The notes beneath the pieces were generated by a model, which saw only the letters and a program-made list of their open reading frames with translations, ran no database searches and was not told the origin of the DNA. The translations under genes and the position numbers were made by a program. Source: Streptomyces katrae (GTDB lineage Bacteria > Actinomycetota > Actinomycetes > Streptomycetales > Streptomycetaceae). From it: 64,000 nucleotides of DNA. Positions 41,437-50,570 of this stretch are shown here, piece after piece. How positions within the stretch are numbered: the stretch's first letter is position 1; every line of letters begins with the position of its first letter. The stretch spans positions 1-64,000 of the forward strand of contig NZ_JNZY01000021.1 of the NCBI RefSeq assembly GCF_000717655.1, read 5' to 3'.

Positions 41437-42183
41437 ATGAGTGACCGCAGTTCAATCGAGTGGACTGAGGCGACATGGAACCCGACGACCGGGTGCGATC
41501 GCGTCTCGTCCGGGTGCGACAACTGCTACGCGTTAACGCTGGCCAAGCGCTTGAAGTCGATGGGAGCAGCGAAGTATCAGAACGATGGTGACCCGAGGAC
41601 TTCCGGGCCTGGTTTCGACTTGACGGTTCATCCGGATGCGCTCGGCGTTCCGTACGGGTGGAAGAGTCCGCGGACCGTGTTCGTAAACTCGATGTCCGAT
41701 CTGTTCCACGCGCGCGTGCCGTTGGACTTCGTGCGGCGGGTGTTCGAGGTGATGGCGGATACGCCGCAGCACACCTATCAGGTGCTGACGAAGCGAGCCC
41801 GGCGTCTGCGGCAAGTCGCGGACCGGTTGGACTGGCCGGCGAACGTCTGGATGGGTGTATCGGTGGAGACCGGCAAGGAACTTCCCCGCGTGGACGACTT
41901 GCGGCAGGTGCCTGCCGCAGTGCGGTTCCTCTCCTGCGAGCCGCTGCTCGGGCCGCTCGATGGACTGAACCTGGAAGACATTCACTGGGTGATCGCCGGT
42001 GGCGAGTCCGGGGCGGGGCATCGTCCTGTGGAAGAGGCGTGGGTGACAGACATCCGTGACCAGTGCGTCGAGGAACAGGTCGCCTTCTTCTTCAAGCAAT
42101 GGGGTGGCCACACGCCCAAGGCCGGCGGCCGGACTCTGCAGGGCCGAACCTGGGACCAGATGCCTCTGCCAGCCCTCGCCTGA
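41437..42183 (+). CDS. three-Cys-motif protein, DUF5131 (phage Gp37/Gp68 family)
   Basis: The 248-residue protein carries EWTEATWNPTTGCDRVSSGCDNCYA, with Cys 20, 27 and 30 as the three-Cys motif of DUF5131/Gp37-Gp68 proteins. These are thought to hold a radical-SAM-like iron-sulfur cluster or metal. WKSPRTVFVNSMSDLFHARVP and VWMGVSVETGKEL are family hallmarks. The partner gene tcmP is convergent, 47 bp away. The pair recurs in phages and mobile elements with unknown biochemical role. Confidence 0.85.
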   Translation: MSDRSSIEWTEATWNPTTGCDRVSSGCDNCYALTLAKRLKSMGAAKYQNDGDPRTSGPGFDLTVHPDALGVPYGWKSPRTVFVNSMSDLFHARVPLDFVRRVFEVMADTPQHTYQVLTKRARRLRQVADRLDWPANVWMGVSVETGKELPRVDDLRQVPAAVRFLSCEPLLGPLDGLNLEDIHWVIAGGESGAGHRPVEEAWVTDIRDQCVEEQVAFFFKQWGGHTPKAGGRTLQGRTWDQMPLPALA

Positions 42184-42189
42184 GGCTCG

Positions 42190-42221
42190 CTGGTCCAGCG
42201 GCGGAGCAGCCGCTGGACCAG
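42190..42221. terminator. bidirectional terminator between the three-Cys gene and tcmP
   Basis: A perfect 13-bp stem (CTGGTCCAGCGGC, loop GGAGCA) lies between the convergent stop codons at 42183 and 42231. Confidence 0.75.
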
Positions 42222-42230
42222 GGGTCGGGG

Positions 42231-43382
42231 CTACGCCGCGGGGCCGGGATGCACCGTGATCTCGCGGATCTTCTTCTCGCCGACACCGCTGCTTGGAGTC
42301 CGGCCAAGACCGTGGAGGTGCTTCACCGCCTTTCGGGCCACGGGCTCGGTGACCTGCCCGTAGTACTCCCCGAACAGCTCCAGGGTGTGATCGACGAGCT
42401 TGACCGGGTGCCGGAAGCGTCGCAGCAGTCCTTCAAGGTTCTCGGCCATGGCCGGGACCGCCTTCTTCTCGACTTCCACCGGGTCAGGCCGCAGCACCGA
42501 CGCTGTCGAGAACAGCGTGTCTTCCTCCTGCAGGTCGAGTGTCTTCCACCACTCATCCCGGGCGCGGGCAAGGGCGTCTCCGAACACCCACAGTCCGTAG
42601 GGGCTCCTGGTGGCAAACACCAGGTGGTAGACGGGCTGGACGGTGGGGGACTTCGCCACCGGAACAGACTGAACGAACATGCCGGTCCGCTCCGCCAGAC
42701 GCCGCGCGTACTCGGCCGCCACAGCTTGAGCGGGCAGCACACCAGGCTTTGGGTCGGCGAAGTACGCACGCCACCAACGGCCGCCGCAGACCTCGTCGAA
42801 CCGCTCCAGGGACCGCTCGTTGCCCTTCGGCGAGCGCACATGCCCGCCCAGTCGCTGGACCGCCATCATGCTGAAGTTCATGAGTAGCTCGGTGGCCGGC
42901 CGCTTGCCCGGGCGGCGCTTCGCCAGGACCTCCACCAGCCGGTCCATCGGCAGCGACAAGCCGCACGGATCGAGGAACAGGAAGAACGGCACCCCCACCG
43001 CGCTGTCGACAACTTCGTCCAGGACGTCATCGACGCCGCCTTTGCGGGCCTGCGCCCTCACCCCGCGGGCCCGGTAGCCAGCCACGACCTCCTCCAGCCG
43101 GGCAAAAGACTTCGCGTCCTGCTCCACGAAGAAGCACGACAGGTTCAGCCCCCGGCTCCTGTGGTGTGCAGCCACCCGCAAGGCGATCTCGGCCGATCCG
43201 GGTTCCCCGTTCTCATACCGACCCTCGCCCGCGTACCCGTCGAGGTAGACCACCCGCCCGTCCTGCGCCTGGGTGCCGGTCATCCCGCCGAACGGCGGGA
43301 GATATCGCCTTAACAGCTCATGTTTCAGCACACTCGGCAGTGCCCTGCCCTGCCAGTAACTCCCGCTCGTGCCACTCGACAC
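42231..43382 (-). CDS. tcmP: three-Cys-motif partner protein TcmP
   Basis: The 383-residue protein has HELLRRYLPPFGG, VVYLDGYAGEGRYENG (a methyltransferase-like Gly-rich turn), CFFVEQDAKSFARLEEVV and PFFLFLDPCGLSLPMDRL, the conserved blocks of TcmP proteins, which always occur beside a three-Cys-motif (DUF5131-type) gene. The start is GTG 43382; the ribosome site is weak. Activity is unknown; a SAM-binding or nuclease role is conceivable. Pairing with DUF5131 supports both calls. Confidence 0.8.
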   Translation of the reverse strand: MSSGTSGSYWQGRALPSVLKHELLRRYLPPFGGMTGTQAQDGRVVYLDGYAGEGRYENGEPGSAEIALRVAAHHRSRGLNLSCFFVEQDAKSFARLEEVVAGYRARGVRAQARKGGVDDVLDEVVDSAVGVPFFLFLDPCGLSLPMDRLVEVLAKRRPGKRPATELLMNFSMMAVQRLGGHVRSPKGNERSLERFDEVCGGRWWRAYFADPKPGVLPAQAVAAEYARRLAERTGMFVQSVPVAKSPTVQPVYHLVFATRSPYGLWVFGDALARARDEWWKTLDLQEEDTLFSTASVLRPDPVEVEKKAVPAMAENLEGLLRRFRHPVKLVDHTLELFGEYYGQVTEPVARKAVKHLHGLGRTPSSGVGEKKIREITVHPGPAA

Positions 43383-43508
43383 TGCCCACCCCCACCGCCA
43401 GCAACTACGTTGGGTGACAAATGGTCGACCATGAGCCAGGAGTCGGCAAGACCCCCACCGCGCCTGGCGCTCGGCATCGGCGGCCGCGAGGCTCCAGCGC
43501 AGCGGAAG

Positions 43509-44315
43509 TCAAAGGTGGGCCAGGTGCTCACGGACGGGGCCGGCGAGCTCGGCGTAGAAGTCGACGCGGTCCTGGGCCTGGAGGACCTGGGCGCACACGG
43601 TCAGCAGGCCGGTGCGGGCCTCGGGCCGGTCCAGGATGGGAGCCAGCTCGGTCCGGATGCGGGCAGCCGCTTCGGGGGTCAGCAGCGCGTACACGTACAA
43701 GGTGGCGGCGTCGTAGCCATACGGGGCGCGGCCCCACCCTTCCCAGTCCACGATATGCGGGCCGCGGGTGATGTTCCCGTAGTGGAGGTCGCCGTGGGCG
43801 GTGGTCCAGGTGACGGCGTCGACCTGGTGGCCGGTGAACTCGGGGATCACCCGGCGCAGGTACTCCTCGCGTACCGCCTCGCGGTCCGTCGGCGGCGGGA
43901 CGTCGGTCAGGGACTTCAGAGCGGCCGTCATCTCCTTCCACCACGCCTCGGGAAGGTCGGGGTCCTCGTCGAGGACGGGCCGCGGGGAGACGATCGGGTC
44001 CGGTGCGAAGGCGTACAGCTCCGCCCGGTACGCGTACGCCTTGGTGGTCCAGTCCCGGATACGGAACAGGTCGGGGCGTGGCACCGAAGCGGGTAGGGCG
44101 CGGGAGGTGGAGGGGCCGTTCCACAGTTTGCCGCCCTCGGTGCCGGCCTCGGCGCAGACCACGCGGAGCCAGTGTGGGCTGGCGGCTGCCGACAGGGTCC
44201 GGCCCCGGTACCCCCACACCCGGCGGCCGGTGGCTCGCAGGCCGAACTGGTCGGCGGCGTGCTGCTGGGCGGCCAGCATCCGGTCGGCGGTCGCGGGGGC
44301 GGGGGCGTCGAACAT
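43509..44315 (-). CDS. aminoglycoside-phosphotransferase-fold (APH) kinase
   Basis: The 268-residue protein has TTAHGDLHYGNIT (catalytic Asp 176, Asn 181) and HIVDWEGWG (metal-binding Asp 190), the catalytic loop and DxD-like motif of APH/choline-kinase-fold enzymes. The N-terminal lobe is short. The substrate may be an antibiotic, sugar or other small molecule. ATG 44315 follows an AGG-containing stretch. It is transcribed away from a frameshifted gene. Confidence 0.7.
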   Translation of the reverse strand: MFDAPAPATADRMLAAQQHAADQFGLRATGRRVWGYRGRTLSAAASPHWLRVVCAEAGTEGGKLWNGPSTSRALPASVPRPDLFRIRDWTTKAYAYRAELYAFAPDPIVSPRPVLDEDPDLPEAWWKEMTAALKSLTDVPPPTDREAVREEYLRRVIPEFTGHQVDAVTWTTAHGDLHYGNITRGPHIVDWEGWGRAPYGYDAATLYVYALLTPEAAARIRTELAPILDRPEARTGLLTVCAQVLQAQDRVDFYAELAGPVREHLAHL

Positions 44316-44456
44316 GGCGGTCCTACCTGTGGGAGACGGCGGCCGCGTCCTTGGATGCCAGCTCGGTGGCGAGGGTTGCGACCTGTTCGTCCCACGCGCA
44401 GTTGGGCGGGTGGCGGTCCCTTGGCTGAGGATGCAGGCCGCGCAGGAGGCCCGGCT

Positions 44457-44964
44457 CTACGGGATGGGCGCGGGGCTCTCGACAGCGATCCTGTCGTCCA
44501 GCCAGATGACAGCGGACGAGTCTCCCTGCGCGTCGGAGGGGGTCAGGTTCTGAAGGGCGTTGGAGATGGCCTGGCCGACCCGCCGTCCGATGGCCCGATC
44601 CAAATCAGTGCTGAGAATTCCTGCACTTCATAACACCAGTCCAGGACCGCCGCGAGGGATGAGCCTCCGAGCGGGACGGTGACGATGCCGTCGGCCCCGG
44701 TGGTGACCTCATCGCCGTTCGTCGACGGGCGGAACGCCCCGGGACGGAAGGATCCGCGCCTCCAGTGCTCTTCGTGTGCCTGTTCCTGCAGGTAGTCCCA
44801 GGTGGTGTGGTGACAGCGAACACGTGCCACTCCGACCCCGGCAGCCTTAGCCACTTCGTTGACACGGCCCCTCGCCCCTGGGGCCAGGAAGCCACCGCGA
44901 TCGGTTCCGATGTAGGCGTGGTGGCGGAGCCATCGTTGCCGAGCAGCTTGCCCAGGATGCCCAC
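44457..44964 (-). pseudogene. hypothetical protein gene broken by two frameshifts
   Basis: GTG 44964 follows AAGGAG at 7 nt and starts VGILGKLLGNDGSATTP. At about 44800-44810 the coding signal moves to another frame (TTWDYLQEQAHEEHW...GSSLAAVLDWCYEVQ). At about 44615 it moves again to DLDRAIGRRVGQAISNALQN...VIWLDDRIAVESPAPIP, ending at TAG 44457. Each piece has strong third-position bias. The product would be about 168 residues. Function unknown; either a decaying gene or two sequence errors. Confidence 0.55.
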
Positions 44965-45176
44965 GGAGTCTCTCCTTCAAGGCGGTGGTCGATCTTGTGA
45001 CCATGCGTACTCGGACGGTCACCAACTCTGCTCCGACCGTACGCTGAACCCAGGCTCCGGCGAAGGCGATCAGCCCGTCCGGTCTACGAATGCCTGGCAG
45101 CACGAGGCACCGCCGAACTTTCGCGCCCTATGCCTGAACGATCGCGTTCTGGCGGACTGCCCCCGCCGTCATCCGT

Positions 45177-45785
45177 TCAACTCACGTGATCTTTGCTGTG
45201 ACTGGCGGAGACGAACTGCCAGTTCTCTCCGGGGGACTGAGGAGGGATCGTGAGGCGGATCGCGTCGCGGTTGTTCATCAGGAGCCGGCCGCTGGCGTGC
45301 AGGTGGTGCAGGTGGACCCAGATCCTGTGCTCGGCGGCCACGTGCTGCTTGCCGCTGCAGTTCAGCCGTGGGCACACGTCCTGGTGCCCGGCCCCGTCGT
45401 GATCCCCGACTTTCTCGGCGAACTCCGCGACTGGCACCACGCTCACCGCATCGTCCGGGTTGTCGCCCTGGGCGTACACGATGAAGCCTGCCTTGATCCG
45501 GTCGTCCAGGTAGGTGGCCGCCATCGGAACCCTGCCCTGGTAGATCGGCAGCAGAAGCTCCTCGATCCGCGCGAAGAAGATCCGGCTGTCCATGGGTGCT
45601 GTCGCCTGCAGATCGAACCTGCCGGTCAGCGGATTCGGGGTGAGCCATTCCCTGTACCCGTCGTAGGGAGGCTTGCCGTGGAACAGGGGGTCCATCTCCA
45701 GCAGCCGCTGCTCCCGGCGTTGCTTGGCCACCCGGGCCGCCTGCTTGTTCGGCCCGCCCTTGTTGTCCTTGCGCTTCTTCGCCAT
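45177..45785 (-). CDS. hypothetical protein with basic N-terminus (202 aa)
   Basis: ATG 45785 starts MAKKRKDNKGGPNKQAARVA, very basic and possibly nucleic-acid-binding, followed by a mixed fold (MDSRIFFARIEELLLPIYQG, AGFIVYAQGDNPDDAVSVVP). A CPRLNC pair lies near residue 145. No family recognised. Lone gene, minus strand. Confidence 0.5.
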   Translation of the reverse strand: MAKKRKDNKGGPNKQAARVAKQRREQRLLEMDPLFHGKPPYDGYREWLTPNPLTGRFDLQATAPMDSRIFFARIEELLLPIYQGRVPMAATYLDDRIKAGFIVYAQGDNPDDAVSVVPVAEFAEKVGDHDGAGHQDVCPRLNCSGKQHVAAEHRIWVHLHHLHASGRLLMNNRDAIRLTIPPQSPGENWQFVSASHSKDHVS

Positions 45786-46061
45786 GCCCTCGGATTCTGC
45801 CGTGCGCCCTCCACGGAGCCGCGCTGCCAGGCGCTCTCTCTTCGGCACGTCCGAGGGAACTATGCGTGGGTGGGCTGACGCCCAGGTCCCTCGTGTAACA
45901 GCGCTGGTCCGGTGCCTACGCGTATTCGTGGACAGTGATCGGCCGGATCCGGCCACTGTTCAGGAAGATCCAGCAGGGCGCGACGGTGGCCGGTAATTTC
46001 GGTCCGATTTGAGACCTCCGCTCACGGTGGCGGATGGGCTGGTAGCGCGGGTGGGGGAGCT

Positions 46062-46601
46062 GTGGGCAGTACGGAGCGCGAGCTCAACCAAGAACATGAG
46101 GTCTTGCGTCGGACGCTCAGCGAGCGGCACGCGCGAGTGGTCCGGCTGGACCAGGATGACCTCGAGTTCGATGCGGAGTACGAGCGGCTGGTGGCGGAGG
46201 CCGCGCGGCTCATCGACTTTGAGAACCAGTTGCCGGCCCGGCTTGTCGAGCCGAAGCGCGAGCGCAGCGAGCGGTTCGTGCGGTGGTCGTGGCGCGCGGA
46301 GGCGGCGGTGTCCACCGTCTTGATCGCTGCTGTGTTTCTCCTGGGGAACACGGCGTGGTGGCTGGTGGTCCTTGTTCCGCATCTGCTGGCCACCCTGGGC
46401 GGCTGCACGCTCAAGGTCACCGCCGCGCGGCATGCCACCCAGGCCAAGGTCGCGGCCTCCCTGCACGCGCTGTGCCTGCTGGTCGCGCTCGTGAGTCTGG
46501 GCGTGCTCTCCGCGTGGTTCATCATCGCCATCCTGGCCGGCTGGTTCGTGATCGGTGTGGCATCGGACGGCACCGAGGCTGCCAAGGGACGGACCCTGTG
46601 A
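46062..46601 (+). CDS. coiled-coil membrane protein, first gene of a three-gene operon
   Basis: GTG 46062 follows GGGGGAG. The 179-residue protein has an N-terminal acidic coiled coil (about 5-70, LNQEHEVLRRTLSERHARV) and three to four transmembrane helices (about 80-170). It ends in the start codon of the next gene (GTGA). The operon 46062-49199 combines this membrane protein, a soluble coiled-coil protein and a CoiA-like nuclease, an arrangement reminiscent of defence systems with a membrane effector. Confidence 0.6.
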   Translation: MGSTERELNQEHEVLRRTLSERHARVVRLDQDDLEFDAEYERLVAEAARLIDFENQLPARLVEPKRERSERFVRWSWRAEAAVSTVLIAAVFLLGNTAWWLVVLVPHLLATLGGCTLKVTAARHATQAKVAASLHALCLLVALVSLGVLSAWFIIAILAGWFVIGVASDGTEAAKGRTL

Positions 46602-47536
46602 CCGGCGACTACGACCACCAGATCCGGGACCTGGATCACAGGATCGACTCCCTGGAAAGTGACCTGAGCAGCCTCAGTGGGAAGTTCGGCGATACCGATG
46701 ATCTCGACTACGAGCTTCGCGACATCCGCAGCGATGTCAGCAGCGCGGAGAGCAAGCTCGAGGAACTCGAAACCGAGCTGAACGACCACGTCGGGGAAAC
46801 CGATCGGGCGATGAAGCGGCTGGTGGGGCAAGTACGGCTCTTGGAGGGACAGCTGCTGGCCGCGGGCGGGGCTCAGCCCGCTGATCTGGACTCCTTCACC
46901 GCCGAGCAGCGGAAGCTGGCCCGGGCGGTCAGCCTCGGCTGGGACGCCTGCGACGCTCTGCTCAGCGACTACGAACAGTCGGCATATCGCCAGCGGGTGC
47001 AGAGATTCGGGGCTTCGATCGCTCAGCACCAGGAGCACCGCGCCGAGGTGATCGCCGCGGTAGGAAAGCTGGTCGCTACCGGTGCCGCCCGCGAGCATGC
47101 GGCGGCGGTGACGGAGCTCGGGCAGGCCCTGGGGCAGGAGCGGCGCTTGAGCCAGGACCTGGACCGGCAGACCGATCCGGCGGCGGAGGCGAAGCGGGCC
47201 CTGGCGGCCGATGCGAAGGTCCGCGCGGAGAAGCAGGGCGTGATCACGGCGGGGGAGAAGGCCGAACAGAAGCTGACGCTGGCGCTGCGCAGCCGACTGA
47301 CGGACGCGATCAGCGCGCGGGCTCTGCCGCCGGTGTGGTTCGCGACGGTCCTCGGATCGGTTCCTCCGGCCGCCAGGACCCAGAAGTGGGTGGAGACGGC
47401 TACCGGGCTGCTGCTCTACCGGCTGGTCTACGGCATCAGGGACTCCGTGGTGGCTCTCGGGGACAAGCCGGCCGGGCGTACGGGGCGCCGTGCGGAGTGG
47501 TACAAGCAGCTGGCCCAGGACCTGCGGTACTGGTAG
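46598..47536 (+). CDS. soluble coiled-coil protein of the CoiA-like operon (312 aa)
   Basis: GTG 46598 overlaps the preceding TGA. Residues about 5-60 and 60-100 form acidic coiled coils (DHRIDSLESDLSSLSGKFGD, ESKLEELETELNDHVGETD). The rest is helical, Ala/Arg-rich, with a C-terminal segment RLVYGIRDSVVALGDKP. No catalytic motif. Likely a scaffold or sensor acting with the membrane protein before it. Confidence 0.6.
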   Translation: MTGDYDHQIRDLDHRIDSLESDLSSLSGKFGDTDDLDYELRDIRSDVSSAESKLEELETELNDHVGETDRAMKRLVGQVRLLEGQLLAAGGAQPADLDSFTAEQRKLARAVSLGWDACDALLSDYEQSAYRQRVQRFGASIAQHQEHRAEVIAAVGKLVATGAAREHAAAVTELGQALGQERRLSQDLDRQTDPAAEAKRALAADAKVRAEKQGVITAGEKAEQKLTLALRSRLTDAISARALPPVWFATVLGSVPPAARTQKWVETATGLLLYRLVYGIRDSVVALGDKPAGRTGRRAEWYKQLAQDLRYW

Positions 47537-47548
47537 CGAAGGGTCGGG

Positions 47549-49199
47549 ATGTCCGTGCGGAGTGACAGGCGACAGATCCAGACGGCGGTGCTGGGCGGCG
47601 CGGAGTCGGAAGATCCGTTGATGCTGCCGCTGGAGGCGATCGAGCTGGACGCCTTCCGCCGGCGGCACGGGGACGACACCTTCTGGTGCGGGCTGCTGCT
47701 CGGCGGCTGCGGGGGCCGGCTGACGACGAAGCTGTACACCGACCGGGTCTGCCACTTCGCGCACCATCCGGGCGCGGACGGCCTGGTTCACGAATGCGGT
47801 CGCCACGCGCGGGGTGTGGCCAGCGCCGACCACCTGTACGTGAAGTCCGCGGCCTCGTCCTGGCTACAGGACCAGGGCGAGCAGGCCCGCTTCGACTTCG
47901 CGCGGCCGGACGGGGTACCGATCGGCTCCGTGGTGGACATCCAGTGGAAGCTCGGCGGCTTGCGCGTGCACCTGGACCAGGCGGTCGCTCCGGCGCGAGG
48001 GCACCACTCGCCGGGTCCGGATCGGTACCGAAGCGTTCGCGCGTCCCACCGAGTGGTTCAAGTTGGACGAGTGCGAGATGACCGATCGCGGCCTGTCGAC
48101 GCCTGCGGTCCAGCGGATTGTCAGCTCTCGCCGCACGCCCCCTCCATCCCGGTGGCCGATCGGAAAGGCCAGGAAGGCACCGGATGCGCAGGCGCAGGCA
48201 CCGGTCCTGCTGCGACGTCTGGCAGAAGCCCGCCGCGTCGAGGCCGTGGTCGTGGTCAGCCGGGTGTGCGACGAGATCACTGCCGTGACCGGGGGAGAGC
48301 CGGAGACTCAAGCACAGCTGGTCGCCGCGGTCGAGGATGCGCACCGCTGGCTGGAGCAGCAGGCCGAAGTCAGGCGCGAACTCTTCTCCCGCCTGGAAGA
48401 GGAGCTGGCCGGCCCCCGCACCAAGACGAAGGTCCGCGAGCTCCTGGTCCGCGTCAACGCGCACGCCAGTCACGACCGCACCACGGCAGAACACGAGATC
48501 GCGGACGCGGCTGCCGCCTACCTGGCCGCTCTCGCGTCCGCCGCGGCGGAACGGGCCCGCGCCCTCCTGGCCGATCTCCGCCGCGCACCCTGGGATGCTC
48601 CACGAACGCTGCTGCTCCCCATGGTGGAGGAGCTGGTCGAGGTGGCGGCCGGCGCCGGGAGTCTGCTCCACGGCTGGGAGACACGGCAGATGGCGTTCTG
48701 GATGGCGTCGGCGGGCTTCGAGAAACCGGCTGCCGTCCCGTCGCCGCGGTTGGCCGAGGCGCGGGCGGCGGCCGCGCAGCGAGAGAAGAACAAGGAGGAG
48801 GCCGCCGCCGAAGAGGCGCCGCTGAAGCCACGGCTCCTGCACAAGCAGGTGGCGCGGCGTTTCTGGATCAAGAGGGACTGCCCGCTCTGTCACGCAGGCC
48901 AAGGTGTGGAGTGCCGCGACGACGATCAGAGCGGCACCGGTAAAGTCCGCCGGATCCCTCACGACGAGCGGCTCCAGCCGATCGTGGACGAGCGCAAGGC
49001 CAAGCAGCAACAGCGCCCCCGTCCCTGGCGGGTGTACGACCTTGCCTGCCCTGACTGTGGTCGGGAGCCCGGCGAGCGCTGTGCGACGCCGGGTGGCCCT
49101 CACTACGCGCGGGTGGAGAGGGCGAAGGAGTATACCCGCATGAGGCTGCACCCGCCCGAGCGTGAGGCTCTCGACGGGCCTGCTGACCAGAGCAATTGA
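47549..49199 (+). pseudogene. CoiA-like protein with C-terminal zinc motifs, frameshifted
   Basis: The N-terminal part (from 47549) has WCGLLLGGCGGRLTTKLYTD, VCHFAHHPGADGLVHECGRH and LYVKSAASSWL, then DFARPDGVPIGSVVDIQW, the zinc-plus-nuclease pattern of CoiA-like proteins (C..C...HFAHxP, HxxxK, D..). At about 47985-48000 the coding signal jumps frame to GTEAFARPTEWFKLDECEMTD and continues to 49199. That part is helical, then has CPLCHAGQGVECRDDD and CPDCGREPGERCATPGG, two zinc-finger modules. One base is out; the gene is broken or the sequence has an error. Confidence 0.6.
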
Positions 49200-49215
49200 C
49201 GGCTCCGCGCCGACG

Positions 49216-49254
49216 CGACGGCCTGGCTGTTTCTAGCGGGGTGAAGTAGAGCCA
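49216..49254 (+). repeat. left 39-bp inverted repeat
   Basis: It begins CGACGGCCTGGCTG and ends GTGAAGTAGAGCCA. It is the reverse complement of the right copy except for two positions. Confidence 0.7.
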
Positions 49255-49548
49255 GGACGGCGGGCTTAGCCACTGGTTCGGGCGGTGAGTTTGGGAGCCG
49301 CCCAGTGTGATGGTGTGTGACATGCCGCTGTTGGCGTAATGGGCCCTTTGGGCTGTTTGGGCGCTCATTCTGTGCCTGTTGATCACGGTCGTGTCAGGAG
49401 ACCGGTGTGTACAGGTCGCGTGAGTGGATCTCTGAGCGGATCCGCTGGGACAAGCGGCGACGGACGCCCTGACCCGGCACTTGCCTGAGGTTCAGCGAGG
49501 CCCTGCAAGCAATGACTCCGCAGCGAATCATTCCTAGAGGACCGTGCG

Positions 49549-50172
49549 ATGTTTCTTGCACAACTTAACTTGACTGAGTCAGTGGGTGTGGCGGCAGCTA
49601 ACGCAGCCTTCACAGCGATCCTGGTCGGAGGGGCCGCCACTTTCGCAATCAAGAGGTACGACCTGAGACATCAAACTCGGACAGCTCTACGTGAGACCTA
49701 TGCGCGACTGCTCGTCGCCCAACGAAGATCCCGTGAGGCGTCCGTCCGGCTGGCCGACTTTCGCGCGGGGCGTCGTCAGTGTCGAGTGCGCAGGGTGTCG
49801 GCCGCCACCCGCTCGACAGATGAGGACTTGGAGGAGAAGGCGCAGCTGGCTCACGACGAGTTCATCGAGACGTATCACCGCCTCAACCTTGATGCATCCA
49901 ATCAGATGTGGGAAGAGGCGCGTGGGCTGCGGTATGTGCTCAGCCATATGCTGGAGCTCGGGAAGCAGGGCGAAGCCGCACATTGTCGTGCACTCGAAAA
50001 GATCGCCACGGATGCGCGCATGAACCTGGAGCGTAGTTTCCGGGTCCTACTCGGCCACAAGCCCCTTCGGGATCGACGATCGCTCGGCGAGTATGACAAA
50101 CGAAAAGTGCCCCAGGCTCCCCCTCGAAACCGTTTCCTACGCCTACCGCTCCGGCGTCAGAATCAAACCTGA
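49549..50172 (+). CDS. single-pass membrane protein, relative of the transposon cargo protein
   Basis: ATG 49549 follows AGAGGA at 8 nt. The 207-residue product has one hydrophobic helix (about 12-32) containing LVGGAATFA, identical to that in the 10140 gene, then an Arg-rich charged helical domain. GC and third-position bias are weaker than in neighbours, suggesting transfer. It is the only gene between the 39-bp inverted repeats. Function unknown. Confidence 0.55.
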   Translation: MFLAQLNLTESVGVAAANAAFTAILVGGAATFAIKRYDLRHQTRTALRETYARLLVAQRRSREASVRLADFRAGRRQCRVRRVSAATRSTDEDLEEKAQLAHDEFIETYHRLNLDASNQMWEEARGLRYVLSHMLELGKQGEAAHCRALEKIATDARMNLERSFRVLLGHKPLRDRRSLGEYDKRKVPQAPPRNRFLRLPLRRQNQT

Positions 50173-50417
50173 ACAAGGCGCGCTGCCACCGATCACGGAA
50201 TAAGGAAGGCTCTTCCACGCCGCGCCTGTCAGGGACACGGACCGGTCGGGCCCGATCAGCAAGCTACTGGCCCCAAAGCCGTTGCCACCGCAGACACTCC
50301 CACCGTGACGTCACTCGATCAGGGCGGCTCTCATTCCTGCCGCCGATCATGGGACCTATGCCTATGTCCATCCTCACCTCGGATGGAGCAACGTGGCTCT
50401 CGAACCCACCGCCCCAG

Positions 50418-50456
50418 TGGCTCTACTTCACCCCGCCAGAAACAGCCTGGCCGTCG
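50418..50456 (-). repeat. right 39-bp inverted repeat
   Basis: It begins TGGCTCTACTTCAC and ends GCCTGGCCGTCG on the plus strand, complementary to the left copy at 37 of 39 positions. Confidence 0.7.
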
Positions 50457-50570
50457 ACCAAGGCACAGGCACCCCTCGGCATCCGCGCCGACGTTGTGGC
50501 CGGGCGTTTCCAATGGAAACGACAGCGCCGCGGCGGCCCGAACGGATGCGGGAGGGGTGCCGACGGGCTG

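Larger units (their letters stand above)
49216..50456. mobile_element. 1.24-kb cassette bounded by 39-bp inverted repeats
   Basis: Near-perfect inverted repeats (37 of 39 positions) at 49216-49254 and 50418-50456 enclose a single membrane-protein gene. There is no transposase inside, so it could be a MITE-like or trans-mobilised unit. Clear target duplications were not seen. Confidence 0.45.

Noticed and set aside
44333..44450. Minus-strand fragment RDRHPPNCAWDEQVATLATE ending in TAG at about 44333
   Set aside because: It has coding-like composition, but no ATG, GTG or ribosome site was found. Possibly part of the same decayed locus as the 44457-44964 pseudogene.
50505..50521. Palindrome CGTTTCCAATGGAAACG
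   Set aside because: It resembles the ends of a parS site, but its centre differs from both the chromosomal consensus and this plasmid's palindrome, and it is single.
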